The notes: a model not told the origin generated them from the sequence alone. DNA of 64,000 bases from Magicicada septendecula (GCA_034769895.1 CM068367.1:110344654-110408653); one strand, 5' to 3'; counted from the stretch's first letter, positions 32,445 to 45,114 are shown. Made by a program: numbers and translations.

Positions 32445-35035
32445 ATTAGGTCTGTAATGTGGATTACATAAATGGTTTTTATGAAAGACTCTATTGTTAG
32501 AGGAGCACTGAATTTTACCATACGAGTGAAAATTTAATAGCCTACGCATTAATATAATATAAATGCAATAACAATAATACTATTATATGTATTTTTCAGC
32601 CTACGCGTATTAATAGTACCTAACAGATTATCTAACTAGTTATATTTATAGCGAGCTAAAACTGAAACAACAGGTAGCTAACTTTCTTAGAACGAAGAGA
32701 AGACAGAAAATAAGGCAGACGCAGGGGAGGACATTCGCTTGGCAGCATATATTTTTTTTACCTTAGTCTTAGCGTGTTCTTTGTTGTTGTGTTCTTCTGT
32801 TGTTCAGATATGGAGGAGAGGAGAGGTTCAGCGCGGCAATGCCGCTACTTGAAGATAATTGGATTCAGGACAGGGTTAATGAAACACGCGTGACAGACAG
32901 CTTTCCGTAATGCTGACATCGTGCATATTGTAAAGAATTAATTATTATTTATCTCGCAGAGCGAAGCGGAGCGGGTGACTCGGCAAGTTAAATGCATGTT
33001 GAAACAGCTCGCGTCTCGTTAGTCACGGGACGGTAAGAGCAGCAAAGCAGTTTCTTAATTATCCAGTAATAATTTAATTTGTATTACGGTACATCCTCAT
33101 TTACGAAGGAACGTCCTGAAGGAGGCGCCATGATGCTGATGTTGATGATGAGATCTTCAATTAACCGTTAGTGGTTGGAAGAATGAGGTGACGAATATTT
33201 TAAATCGACAGATAACAGAAAGTATGTTAGGGGGAGTCACTATGAAAGTTGTTAAACATTATTTACAACAATTTTCATAGTGTCAATATTGAAACTGCAT
33301 TATTAAGTAATAATAAAAAACTTAGTTTTTAGGTAATAATATAGTACTTTACACTTTCAGGTCCTTCAATGTTACTTTTGTAGGCATGGGGAACAATATT
33401 TTGTTTAAGGGGGATCAAAATTATAAATGAAGTAACTACATTCTCATGTATTTAAATTATTGTACGGTCATTGTTTCAGGTGTTGAAATATTTTAGGTTC
33501 TAAATTGCGAAAATATTAAAAACCTGTTTCTCATTTCTAGATGAACGTAATACGTCTAAAAATATATGATGGAATATGTACAAAGCATGTACATACGCTT
33601 AGAAAAAGTACAAGAAATCTCAATGTAGTTTATAGTTATTGAGAATATCATTTTTATTTTCTTACGACTACAAAAATTATCATTGATAAAACTGAATTGA
33701 GCCGCTTAGAACCTTACCGATGGAAGTAAAAATATTCAAAATTGGCTTTTAATAGTAATTGTAAGACTACTGAGAATTGTGATATTCTGGGAACTCTGTA
33801 GACTGGAGTAACAAAACTGTTTGGTTGGCTTTGATACCCAAGTAATTTGAGAAATATTAGAGAAACATTAGTTTAAAAAAAAGTAAGCAGATTTGAGTTA
33901 ACGCCACTATGACTCTAATTGGCTCAATCTATAACAGTGCATAGGTAAAAACTACGCGCTTTATATATCTTATATACATCAAAGATAATACATATACATT
34001 TTTATTCAGAAAAGTGTGTACAATTATGTGCGCGTAAGGAAATATTTTTTGTTCATATCCTGGACAATTTTTAGTAAGAAATCTCCTTATTTTGTCTACA
34101 GTATTTTATTACTTTCACAAAATAACACTAAAAAATGTTTTATTTTTATTATTATTACATTCATTCACACAAGACTTTTGAAGTAGCCTACGTACATTTC
34201 TGATGATAAATTATTTTCCCGAAAATTTGTTCCAGAAAATTACATTATCAGTAACTGTCTTCATTTGGGCGTGAAACTCTTCTCTTGTCCTCTAAACCTA
34301 ATAAATAATTTTCTGGTCACCGCACATTTTTCTTATGGCAACATTTTTTTATGGGACATTCGTCCCATTCCGAGGCTTATTTTTGGTCGGGTTACTGGCC
34401 TCACTGAGAACCCTCCTACTTACACATCCGGTCTTGCGACCGGCAACAGCGGAAAAACAGGAAATGGATGCAAGAATTGTGAAACAGTAAATAGTCCTCT
34501 AGCCCTCAGAAACTATCGTAGTAGAGGAAACAAGAAGTGGCCAAAGAAGGCCGAAGGACAGGGAGCAGTCGTTTGGTATAAGTCAGGAGGTCAGGAGAAG
34601 TAACCTCAGCCCTTAGTACCACTCCGACACGTAAGGAACCAAAGTAATGCTCCGTTATCCACCACCTGCGGAGGCGCCCGATGGCGTCTAACAACCATAC
34701 TCAGAAGCAAATCAATTAGCGGAGCTGGAGTAACTGAAGACTCTTATCGCACACGGGATATTTAATTTAACACTATAAAATTTTCTGTAGTGGACATTTG
34801 CACGATGTTGACGGGGTAATAGCCTACTGCAAACTGCAATTAGTGACAGTATTAAAAATTGTTATAACTTAAATAGAATCATAGAGTGCAGAAACGTGAG
34901 ATTCATAAAATGCTTTCTCAACATCTTCAGCAAGAAGATAATATTTTACTGCAAGGAAAATTAATAAAATGAAATAGACGCTTACAATGGGAAACCGCTT
35001 AGTTAATTGATAAGGCAAAGATAACAAATCTTAAA
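32445..35035. other. No gene recognised; GC-richer block at 34420-34690 and 45-bp stem-loop at 33238-33282
   Basis: The stem-loop has 16-bp arms (one mismatch; CACTATGAAAGTTGTT) and a 13-nt loop. The GC-richer block keeps frames open on both strands but has no motif that I can name; it may be a decayed element. Confidence 0.4.
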
Positions 35036-35660
35036 GACAATACCAAGCAGGGCCGGCCCTAGACATTTTTCTAGTGTAAGCGAACAATATTTCGGCGGCC
35101 CTTCTACCGGGGGGCCTTGGGGGTATGGAATAACCCCCAGTTAGAGGGGGTACGGGGGCCCCCGGAAAAATTTGAAAATGAAGCTTCAGAAATAGAGTTT
35201 TAGGTATATTTTGGGTTAAATGTCAGGGTTATCCGTAATCTTATACACACTACTTTTATTTAAAAAATCATGATACTTGTTTGAAAATTTCACAAACTTG
35301 CATTTGCTATTTGTATAAAAATTCGCTGACTGTTACAGTAGTATTAAAATTATAATCTTGAAGCCATTTCAAAACAATTTTTATCTTAGGTTTTTTATGA
35401 AACTGTAAATTAAATTACCTTTCTTCCTAATTTTATAAGGGGCATGTGGGCTTTATTTTTTCCACAGTAATTTGCTGGAGATTGAAAAACTATTGCTAGC
35501 ATTCATTTTATGTATAGTCTCCAGACCGCTGTTAGAACCAAATTTAAATAATTTACCTTATATTTAATCCGCTAAGCGATCTTCTGTTACATGTTACCCA
35601 GTAGTAGCAGTAGTAGTGGTAGTTGACGATCGGAAACCGTCCAGTGCACTGGGTCACGTA

Positions 35661-35990
35661 TCACGCGCTTGTACAGTCCAGTATTATGGAATAATATGTT
35701 GCCTGTTTTAGCTCATTTAAAATACTGTCTTGGATCTTAGTGGACAAGAGACTAATAAACTCATTTTGTATCTTTTTGCTTAAATAGTGAACATGTGTCT
35801 CTTCAGAAGTAACTCTTCTCACATGTTCAGCCATGACAACATCGAATTTGGCAATGTATTCTACAAGTTTCAAAAAATTGCCATTGTTACGCTTGAAAAG
35901 AGTCTCTTTGTTCCTCGAAAGGCCAATCCTTGAGTCCCTAAAAATTGGACAATACAAAGTAAGCGTTTCAGAACTTGGTTCCAATGTTCT
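35661..35990 (-). pseudogene. hAT transposase fragment, DUF4371-like
   Basis: The minus-strand frame includes FKRNNGNFLKLVEYIAKFD, then HVRRV, HYLSKKIQNEFISLL and SIILDCTSA. This matches the region after the TTF finger in ZMYM1-like hAT proteins (F-x-x-L-L-x-x-x-A-x-x-D-x-x-L and Y-L-S-x-x-I-Q-N-E-x-I). The frame stops just after S-I-I-L-D-C-T, where the first catalytic Asp region begins. What follows toward 35050 is non-coding, so the catalytic domain has been deleted. Confidence 0.8.
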
Positions 35991-36039
35991 GTTTCAGCTC
36001 GGATAATTCTTTCATTTTCTTTGCAATCGTTTTATCTAA

Positions 36040-36441
36040 ACGTAAACGCAAGGACAGTCCACGCCAAGATTGACAATTTTTGATGTGATTAGGAGACTTT
36101 GGTCAAAATCTTTGTCAAGTTTTGCCAATCTGAATGTCCTTGGTCTCCAGCAAGAGATGAATTTGCATATCCAAAGACTTTGCAGGCAAAACAAAATACT
36201 GCATTTTTTAGTATTGAGTATAGTAACCAAATCCTGAGAATTGTTCCCCATTGCAAAGTTTCCTTGTGTAATGATGTGAAGAAAACTTCCTACCTTTAGC
36301 GTCAAGGTGAAAATCTATGTCAGTGACTTGCACAGCTCCTCGCTCAACAAGCAGTTTTCGTACCTCATCTGTGATTTTGGATGGCCACTCTCCACAATCA
36401 GTTGATAGTGCCGATGACGTGCCTCTGGTCAGTTCCTGCAA
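36040..36441 (-). pseudogene. hAT transposase fragment, TTF-type zinc finger
   Basis: The minus-strand reading gives EWPSKITDEVRKLLVERG, then GRKFSSHHYTRKLCNGE. After a frameshift near 36240 come WLLYS, AVFCFACKVFG and GHSDWQNLTKIL. The F-C-F-A-C pair with the following W-x-N-L are marks of the TTF zinc finger that binds hAT ends. Upstream of 36441 the frame runs into non-coding sequence containing a long palindrome. Confidence 0.75.
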
Positions 36442-36687
36442 TAAAAATTAAGCTGTAGGCTACAGGCTAGTTGTTCACTTGTTGTCACATATGTGATTCA
36501 ACACACTGTATGTTGATATAACATCTTAGATAAAAATTCGTCATGGCCTAACAGTTTTCCTTTTAACACGGGTCATTAAAAATGGCACTCTAATGTTTAT
36601 TGAGTGAATGCTTTGAACAATTAATTAGACTATCCTTAATATACAACAAACACTACATATATTTCTCATATATAGTACAGCAGGTAG

Positions 36688-37245
36688 CAGTGGCGTGCGG
36701 TGAGTAAAATATCTGGTGAAGCAGCAGTTATAAAAATTCGAAATTAGGCACAATAAAAATTACGTCAAATAAATAAAATTAAAGTTGGTAACCTTTATTC
36801 TTAATAAGGAAAGTAAAACAAATTTACAATTAAAAATGTATTAAAATATTTCGAGATTTGTCTTTGTCATTTATTAAAAAGGAAAGTAAACGGACGGACA
36901 GATGATTTATTTTCTTTTGTACGTAGTAAATAACGAAGAAAAATCTATAGCCGAAATATTTTAATACATTTTTTAACTGTAAGTTTGTCCTATGTTCTTC
37001 GTATGGCCTAGATAAAAAGGAGTATTTATCAGGCTTTAGGCTTTTAACCATGCACTGGGTCATTTTTGCTGATCACAAACAAGATACATGAATATTGCAG
37101 CAACAGTAAACTACAGTCGTATAAAAACAGATCTAACGCACTGTGTAGAGTACAATGACTTGCAGTGTGACAGTAGCAGACCGCAGTTTGTTTACATTTC
37201 TCGCGATCGGGCACGCTCGGCTACGTTCGGCTTTCTTCGCCACTA
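36688..37245. repeat. Long fold-back region, possible nested MITE in the hAT
   Basis: Positions 36808-36893 and 36905-36999 are near-complementary (arms ~85 bp with scattered mismatches; e.g. AATGTATTAAAATATTTCG versus its complement), loop GGACGGACAG. Sequence 36688 onward starts CAGTGGCGTGCGG, which looks like a hAT-type terminus, and 37233-37246 ends with TTCGCCACTA. No matching target duplication was found, so the outer limits are uncertain. Confidence 0.5.
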
Positions 37246-37425
37246 GCCCAACATAGCTTCCAATGTCGTAAATAGCATGCTTTGGAAAAATAACAATTAG
37301 AGGACAATTTCTTTAGGCTTAGGCCCCACATACAAAAATTAGACCGTAACAAAAGAAAACAAAATAAAAAGTGTATTATCATTTTACTTATACTCTACTT
37401 ACATATTACTGTGGCGTAAAACAAA

Positions 37426-37645
37426 TCAACTTAACAATTTCAATACTTGTTGACTTGTTGATGGTCCAGTCACACCCTCTGATATTGACAACTCATCATC
37501 ATCGGTTTCGGTTACAGTTTTATCGTCCAATTTCGTTAAGGAAGTTGAAGCCGAAAAAAAACCTCTGCAAAGCTTTTCATCTTCTTTCGAATGCTGTAAT
37601 TTCTTTTTGCGGTTAAATGACCCGGATGGTTGTTTACTAGTTGAC
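37426..37645 (-). pseudogene. hAT transposase N-terminal exon-like segment
   Basis: Minus-strand MSTSKQPSGSFNRKKKLQH, then a Ser/Asp/Glu-rich low-complexity stretch (TETDDDELSISEGVTGPSTS) and a stop. Lys-rich starts followed by acidic linkers precede the TTF finger in ZMYM1-like hAT transposases, so this is probably the first coding piece. It is separated from the finger by about 1 kb that includes the fold-back sequence. Confidence 0.55.
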
Positions 37646-38159
37646 ATTATTTTAATTTTCAAAACAACTACAAGTTTACAGGAAACTCGCAACTCAAACC
37701 TGTTGCCTGTTAACAGGCAACAGCATACAGGTAACCTCATTCACACGACTGATTCGAACTACTCCGTCGACGCAGTAGTTCGGGAATGGCGTTTCGAGCC
37801 AATAGTGGACGAGTTCATTCCCACTCCCACGCATGAATCACGGACGAGTTCATTTTACCCAAAGAGGGGTATCGTCTGCTTTGCATCCCAAGCGTGAAGT
37901 TGCCCTCATTTTTTTACTTAAAGTTATGAATGAATTATTATTATACCCAATACTTTTGAATTATGTTTTATGTTGTATTTTTAACTGTACATATGATTTA
38001 TCTTATCTATGTTTTCTTGTCTTTACTGAAACTATTTCTGCGCCTTCTGGGTCTATATAGTTTGAGGCCGTGGTGGGCGCCTTCGGCGCCACCCTTCCCT
38101 GGCGCCCTACGCGGCCGCGTACTTCGCTTACATCAAGGACCGGCCCTGACACCAAGGCA

Positions 38160-38985
38160 AATTTATGTTATATACAAAAATATGAAAAATTGAATTAAAA
38201 GCATGGCTTACTTTTCTTGACTATGTGTTGCATTTGGATATTCTCTGCACGGAGTTCATTATTAATAGACTCGGGGAACAGTTAGTCGCAGTTTTATCAC
38301 GACGTGACAAACACGATTACTGTGCCTCGGAACACTGCGGGAGGGGCATGTCTTTTTAGTTTTACACGTTAGCAATGTGAGTTTGATGTTAAATGGTTAG
38401 ATTGACTTTTAACAATGTGTTACATACCATACGGAGAAATACTGATTTTTCCGCGTTTGTCGTCAAAAATCGTGATGTTTTATCACGGTAAACACAATTT
38501 TATACTTCAGGTTCATGAAGTGATGCAAATGAACCTTTTATATTAGCAAGTCATACACTCATACACTGCGCTGTGATATTTACACCAAAGTCAACCACTT
38601 TCTCTGCCTGCCAATCGGTGAAAATTTATCACCGTGGTATAAAGATCGGGTCTTTTATTTGGAACGCAACGGCTTGACTTAAGACACATCCTGTTACAAT
38701 ATTACCTCCCCCTCGCACCGTAATTCCAGAAACATATTACAACAATTACAATAAAATCAACAATTGGTAAAGTTTAACAATATTTTTTTTATCAGCATAC
38801 AAAAACCTCTTATGACTATTCAAGTTAATCAAACTATACTCAAAGGTGAAATGTACTCAGTACATTGAGTACTGAAGGTTTTGCTAAAACGTCTGGTTCA
38901 TTACACTGTAACTATATGAAGGGAAGACTGTAACTTATACCTGACGTAGAAAACAAGCTTTCTCGACAATAGTACAAAATGATAG
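38160..38985. other. No gene; several short perfect inverted repeats
   Basis: CGTGATGTTTTATCACG near 38470 and CGGTGAAAATTTATCACCG near 38619 are compact hairpins. No element boundary seen. Confidence 0.4.
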
Positions 38986-38994
38986 TCAATAGTA

Positions 38995-39008
38995 CAACAA
39001 CAACAACA

Positions 39009-39090
<82 letters not shown>
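38995..39090. repeat. (CAA)(CTA)(ATA) compound trinucleotide microsatellite
   Basis: CAA units, then CTA units, then AAT units in succession. Confidence 0.95.
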
Positions 39091-39091
<1 letters not shown>

Positions 39092-39339
39092 GTAACGGCA
39101 AGATATGAGTTTTGCAAAATTTTATGAAATCTGAAATCTGTTGCCTGAGGTTATGTGTGAAGCTGCTTTTATAGCTGGGGACATAAAAATTTATGTGTTG
39201 ATCACTAGCTACACTTTTTGGTCCATTTAAGGACGCTTTACTTTTTGTTTAGGTTTCGGCCATAAATGGACCACATTAATTTAACCTTTTCTTCATTGGG
39301 CTTTAACTTTTACGCATTTGAATTTCGTCACTCTTCCAT

Positions 39340-39760
39340 TCTTTCTTCAGCCCACATCTAGTCTATTCTCAGCTGTTCTCAGCTAGGGCTTTTGCTGGAA
39401 ACCCTGGTGTGCTCGAAATTTCTTCTTAAAAGGGTCACGTTCCTGGATGCTCTAACGAGTAATCCCTATTTCTTGCATATCCATTTCCATTCCGTTGAAC
39501 CAGTATCTCTTGGATACCTTACTTAAATAGGAGGCAAAGATCCGGTTGGTCAGTCTCTCGCGGCTCATTTCTCATTCGTGCCATGTGAACACAGAAGGTA
39601 CAATCCTTCTTTTCGGAATTGTGCCAGTTATCTTGACGACACACTTCTTGTATACTTTTTAGTTGTGCCGTCTTTTGTACACACCGTTTTATTTTACCAG
39701 GCCCAAAATTGTCTTCACGAAATAAATCCCAACGAAAATACAACACTGGTTGTGAGCCGG
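39340..39760 (-). pseudogene. Decayed LINE C-terminal fragment
   Basis: The minus strand reads FCVHMARMRNE, then in a shifted frame RLTNRIFASYLSKV, RYWFNGMEMDM and IQERDPFKKKF. H-M-x-R-M followed by R-L-T-N-R-I and W-x-x-x-M is a LINE C-terminal arrangement. Stops and one frameshift are present. Confidence 0.5.
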
Positions 39761-39769
39761 AGAGGCTTG

Positions 39770-41015
39770 TTAAAACAGCCGCCCCTCATATGGGGAAACA
39801 GACGTTGACCAGAACGCAGCCCGATACAGGAACAGACGCGTCTGGGTTTTAAAGTTCTTCCTCCCTGTCTACCGTTGGGAATTTCGTCCTCTTATAGCTT
39901 TGAGGCCGTTGGCCGGTTTTCACCTGTACCCTAGGCAGGTGCCCTTACAGGGTGCTATCAGCCGGGCCAGTAACGATGTTGTTACTCCTCCCACTCCTCC
40001 TTCCTCATCAGTTGCGAGATGAGGCCCCGGGCTTGCCACCGGCAGTATTAAACAATACCGTTAGCGGAGTTCATATAGTTAATTTTATTAATAAAAATAT
40101 ATTTTGTGTATTCTGAGACATCAATTTCAAAGGAACGGCTGGTCCGGCTAAGGTAAATTCCGTCAGACTCTTGGCAGTTGAGTTGCCAAATGCCGCTTTT
40201 ACCTATTTTGCCAAGTTTTTTTTATTGTTTATCAAAAATAAACTTAGATTCGTCTTATTAGGGGCCGTCGTATATGATATTCCGTGTACACTAGTTGCCT
40301 TTAATCTATTGTTAATGTTGTTTGTAACTTTGGGTATGTAATTGGTAAACACGAAGTATTTTGTCTAAGTTACTATAAATAGGCAAATTTGTTTATTTAC
40401 TAGCGTCTTCTTTTTTTTTAATTGATTGGTCTATTAAATAGTGACTGTACCCATTACTTACAGCGATATTTATAAATTAATTACTTCCTTTTCATGTTCT
40501 CCTGTGATAAAGGTAACAATAGTAAGTGGTGTAATAATTTTTTTATTAAGGCTGAAACTAAAAAAAAAGGACAAAAAGAAATGTAACATTAAAATAAAGA
40601 AGGTTATTTCTGAATAATTAAGGAAGTACTTTGATGCTCGTGTGTCGCCTAACAATGTGTGACGACTTGTAGTAGCGTGAAGCTCGCTGCTGCTACTAAG
40701 GAATAATAAATAAATAAATAATACTTTAGAATATGCATGAAGTCACGGCGTGCAGCACTACAGTACCGGGATGTCTGCGTCTGTCTAACTGTGTCTGTGC
40801 GTGTCACGCGCGCGCGTGTTTCATTAATCAACGCGCGCCTTGAATACAATTATTTTCAAGTTGTGACGTTACAGCGCTGCACATCGTATTTTTTCTGTTA
40901 CCAACGAAGATGAAGAAGAAAAATTCGGAGGAAGAGGAGAAGAAGGGTGACAACATCAGCAAGAAGAGATGGAAAGGATTATAAGATCAAAGAAAAGAAT
41001 TATAGTCTTCTGTGT
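39770..41015. other. No gene; GC-rich block 39840-40075, alternating CG palindrome near 40805
   Basis: The GC-rich block has strand-biased CT/GG tracts like element leaders but no partner in this window. CACGCGCGCGCGTG near 40805 is a perfect alternating purine-pyrimidine palindrome. Confidence 0.4.
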
Positions 41016-41016
41016 G

Positions 41017-41019
<3 letters not shown>

Positions 41020-41111
<92 letters not shown>

Positions 41112-41135
41112 GACAGAGATAGATAGACAGACAGA
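41020..41135. repeat. (GA)n passing into (GACA)n microsatellite
   Basis: (GA)n to about 41086, then GACA units and GATA variants. The Arg/Glu open frame is an artefact. Confidence 0.95.
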
Positions 41136-41139
41136 TAAT

Positions 41140-42165
41140 GAGAGAACAAAAACTATAAAGAAAGGAAGGGAGAGAATTCGTGAGGAAGTGAGAGACAGGG
41201 TTGGGAACACCATTAATTACTAATGACGAGGGCAGTTAAGTCGCGATGACCTCGCATTTCGTTATGTTTTGTTTCATAGAATATTCTTGTAGAGCTGTAT
41301 GTAGGTGTATTAGTTCGTAAATTAGTACAGAAGACCAGTCGTGCAGAAACAGCAGATAATAGCCCTTAACTCTTCGTTGAGTCTTCGCTTTGTTTCGGAC
41401 TTCCAATTGTTTTATACATTGTTGGACTTTTCTTCAGACAGATGGTTTGGCTACAAACGCGGTAGTTCTTACATACGTATGTAGGTCTATATAGGGTAGG
41501 ACGTGTAGCACATTTAATTACATTAACGGCTAGTCTAGTCGACGAATGTATGGAGCTGCAGTAACGTTATGTCACCCCCCACCCCATTAGGACCATCTGG
41601 ATTGCGGTCTCTCTGGGTACGTCACTCACTAACTAGAGACGGGGGGGGAGGGAGCTCCTCCCACGAGTATCATCGGCAATGATGCGTCTCTCGAAACAAA
41701 CGTATTTACTTATTCGCAAGCGGAAAATAGAATTTTGAGAGTTAGTCTTTCCGAAGTTTGAAAAAGGACCTGTCGTTTCTCACAACTCGGTCGAAGTCTG
41801 ATACTTCGGCACCCGCTACCAGTCAAACGATGAGTGGTTGAATGGCCGAAGCGAAAACGAGCAGTTGGGGAATTAAGTGTAAATTTCGTACATGCCATTG
41901 TATAAGACAGTTGAGTATCTTTGGCGTGGCTGACAGGAAGCTAGTAAGTCGAAAGTTTTCTACATGTATAGCATCCTTATCACCTTAAATGAAGCCCGAT
42001 TCCGTCGTGGCCTCGTCATTCTGCTGTCGTTCAATGATATGCACAAACATGTCATCATTGTAAAATAAAATATTGCAATATAAAATATTAATTACGATTG
42101 ATAACAGTAGCTTTGATACCGACAGGAAACGGTTTAAGAGGGGCTGTAGAGTCGAATGGACGCTC
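41140..42165. other. No recognisable feature
   Basis: No supported motif. Confidence 0.4.
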
Positions 42166-42169
42166 TTAG

Positions 42170-42420
42170 CTTTATGGACCCCGAGATGTGTTGCACGGAA
42201 AAGTATACAAACGTGAGGACTTTAGAGCGTCATAAAAGTTTTACAAGACTCCCGTCACCTCACTTACACACTGCGTCAGACGCATTTCGCGATTTACAAA
42301 GTAAAGTTAAAGTTTGATTAAAGTACAATGTTGGATTGTCCACAATAACATCACTAGACAACTGCGGCTATACAGCACAGTCCGACGGATTTAATATGAA
42401 CTATCCTTAAGGCAGCGAAT
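42170..42420. repeat. Dispersed repeat R5, copy 1
   Basis: Colinear with 50510-50840: GAAAAGT with ACAAACGT, AGCGTCATAAAAGTT, AAAGTTTGATTAA and CACTAGACAAC-like blocks in the same order. About 70-75% identical by eye. Class unknown. Confidence 0.6.
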
Positions 42421-42584
42421 TACTGTATGTGATGTTCGTTATAATATCGATTTTTCTGTAGCATCCGGTCCTGCCTTTCTCAAACAATTGGGTACTTTAT
42501 TAAACTTATTTTTAGTCATAGCATCTTGACATTCATTAAATAACTTAAGTACTATTAAATAGCAAAATATCGAGGTTTCAGATG

Positions 42585-43090
42585 CTGTGTGGCGTCATAC
42601 ATAGAACGTTGAGCAAAAAGACAAGGAAACAGACAAGGCTTAAATTTTATAAAATAATGGCAGTGTCTGTTTTACTATATGTAGGGGCCTATGTGAAACA
42701 TGGGTGTCTACAAAGAAGATTAGAAACTAGATTCGAACTTCAGAAATTAAGTTTCTGAGAAGAACAAAGCGTTGTACGAGACAAGATTGTTTGCACAATG
42801 AGGATATTAGAGAAGACATTTTATCCAAACAAAAAAAATAAAATGGTTTGAACACACGAAAAGATTGGCACAGGAAATATTGCCAAGGAGAGTGGAATGG
42901 AGCCCACCAGGAAGAAGGAAAAGAGGAAGACCACCTATCACATGGATAAAAGAAATTCAGACTATATTGAGGGAACGAGAGATTGAAGATCTTTGGCTGG
43001 ATAAGCAGCAGCAGAATTCAGTCACTTCTGTAATCAGGAAGTGTTCAGGAAAGTCAGTAAACATTGTACAGCCGGAATAAATAATAATAT
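42585..43090 (+). pseudogene. LINE C-terminal fragment with complete 3' end
   Basis: Thumb remnants (VIHRTLSKKTRKQ, LKFYKIMAVSVLLYV) are followed by a decayed stretch, then an open C-terminus at 42865-43080. It contains AQEILPRRVEW, GRRKRGRPPITWIKEIQTIL and LWLDKQQQNS, with TAA at 43078-43080. The terminus ATTGTACAGCCGGAATAAAT(AAT)n is shared with the copy ending at 50357, which defines the subfamily 3' end. Confidence 0.75.
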
Positions 43091-43094
43091 TTAG

Positions 43095-43438
43095 TGTACA
43101 CTGATGTTTACATGCTCATTCTTCTTAACACTGACTTACTAAACTTTATACCTTTTTTTAATTATTTATTGTAAATATTGCGTAATGGACAATTAATATA
43201 TTTGGTCTAATTGTTGAATTAATTTTAATTTAGATAAAAGCGTTTGGTAAACTTGTGTTTGTTTTACTTTCTCTGGTGTCAAGTTGAGTTTTTCAACTAA
43301 AATACCGCTAGGCTATCTTATAACAAGACGTTACCCAATTTTAATTGAAGAGATAATTTCGTTTGTCAGGTTCCATTTGGCTGGCCTCACAAAAGTATGG
43401 CACACGAACCAGTATTTATATGAAGTATTTTTTCATAT
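43095..43438. other. AT-rich, no feature
   Basis: Nothing recognised between the LINE end and the LTR. Confidence 0.5.
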
Positions 43439-43443
43439 AATAT

Positions 43444-43993
43444 TGTTACGACGGTCTACTTGATCGTCGTATGGTACAGTGGAAACAAAATACAAGACAC
43501 CAATTAAGTCACTAATCACCACCTTTAATTTTTACAGTTAAACAGTTCGTAATTAACAACACAGTCTCGTACAACAAATCAAATAAAAATTGTTCACACA
43601 CAATAAAATGTTAACTAATATTAAACACAATTGTATTACAATTATACCGCCCGATTATAAAACGCAACACTTCACTAATAACCACTTGAACGTACACACT
43701 AATATCGCCCGATAATAACTCGAACCGCACTGTAATTATATCGCAGCTATACTGAACTGAACGTCGTTGAGTACTGGTATTTGTACCGCCCCAAATTACT
43801 AGATTATTCCATAATGCGTGTTAGCGCCAGTGTGTGCGAAGTAATTAGTTGCGGCCTTTAAACAGACCGCGCGGCTGGCGGCTTCGAGAAAACTCTCGCG
43901 AAAGCGTCTACAGTCACGTATGCCACACACAGTAGAGCGAGATTCTTCTGGCACATTCGACAAACACGTAGACTGTTCTGTAATGTCGTAACA
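43444..43993 (+). mobile_element. Solo LTR (550 bp), ATAT target duplication
   Basis: Starts TGTTACGACGG and ends ATGTCGTAACA (inverted ends TGTTACGAC/GTCGTAACA). ATAT is duplicated at 43440-43443 and 43994-43997. It shares sequence with 23831-24304 (opposite orientation) and 26480-26975. Target size and TG..CA ends fit a Gypsy-like LTR retrotransposon; no internal domain is present. Confidence 0.85.
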
Positions 43994-44084
43994 ATATGAA
44001 CTTTCATAAAACTAATGATAAAATAAAATATGAGAAATCTACAATATTCAAATGTAGACAAAGCTAACACTGAATCGTGCTACG

Positions 44085-44375
44085 TAGATATGGGTGTGTG
44101 TAAAGTGGAAACGAACGCGTTTTTATCATAATCAATTTCCTCCCGCTGAATCATTACGTTTGCCTGATACGACTGTATTGAGTAGACCTACGTTACACAA
44201 GAACAATGTACCTGTTGTAACCAGTTTTACTCTTTGTTGTTTGTTGCCGTATTCAGTTTGAATATCTACTGTTGCTTATTGAAACGAAATGCTAATTCAA
44301 TTTAGTTACGGTGCAGCATGACGTACCTTCCGAGAAAACAAACGGTCTCTCACAGAGCACTTATCTTCTCTTAGC
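44085..44375. repeat. Dispersed repeat R6, copy 1
   Basis: Colinear with 63712-64000: CAATTTCCTCCCGCTGAATC versus the related block at 63752; then AATGTACCTGTTGTAA, GCTAATTCAATTT and GTTAC. Roughly 70% identical. Class unknown. Confidence 0.65.
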
Positions 44376-44379
44376 TCAC

Positions 44380-45110
44380 TATTTTATATGCAAAGTGAAT
44401 GAAGAAATATTAGTTTTCGTGTATTACACAGCGGGACGATAAACTTCGAAGAAACTTACTACCGTGTACTACTGAAGCTTTAACTTTGATAGAGCAAAGT
44501 ATGCAGTCGCCTAACTTGTGCGGGGAATATACTTTAATAGTAAAATTTATGCGCTTTGGTTTTATTTAATTTTGATAGTTCAAGAGAAATATATTTTTCG
44601 TAATAAGGTGACTAAAGCATGATTTCATTTTCGATGTTGTGGAAAAACAAGGAGCGGAGTAGCACCTTCACATATTCCGTTCTTGAATTTTAAATACAAA
44701 CACATTCAGTGTACTACAGATCTTACAGGTTCTTACAAGACAGTATCTTAAATGTGTAATATCGTATAATATGTAATTCAGTAAACAATTAACATTAGTA
44801 ATGGACGGTGCTGTGCATATTTGAAGGGATGTATGTGTGTCAAGCTAGGCTGCCAAACTGAGCGTACACAGTAATAACGCCAATACGTTAGCAGTAGCTA
44901 CCAGTACCAAGTTAGGGCGTAAGGGAAATGATCTTGAACCGGATTATCTTTGGAGGATATATCAAAGGCTAGGGTGAGATATTTATTTAATCTAGTATCT
45001 AGTGTAATATGTTATCAAGTTAGGTTTTGAAAGTGAGGGTTTATATTGCAGTGATATAACGTTGAATGATACCGGTCGCTAGCCGTAACTCTTATTGCTT
45101 TGGCAGTGAT
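44380..45110. other. No recognisable feature
   Basis: No supported motif. Confidence 0.4.
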
Positions 45111-45114
45111 GACT

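Larger units (their letters stand above)
35048..38148 (-). mobile_element. hAT DNA transposon, 3.1 kb, internally deleted
   Basis: Left terminus CAGGGCCGGCCCTAGACA; the right terminus read inward is CAGGGCCGGTCCTTGATG. Flanking 8-bp direct repeats are ATACCAAG (35040-35047) and ACACCAAG (38149-38156), 7/8 identical, the size expected for hAT. Subterminal regions are GC-rich with small palindromes. Minus-strand coding remnants are those of a TTF-zinc-finger/DUF4371 (ZMYM1-like) hAT transposase, but the catalytic RNase-H-like core and C-terminal dimerisation domain are absent, so it would need a helper. Confidence 0.85.

Noticed and set aside
34265..34603. Small gene or exon in a GC-richer block
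   Set aside because: Gly/Lys-rich translation lacks family features, and frames are open on both strands; it looks like decayed element sequence.
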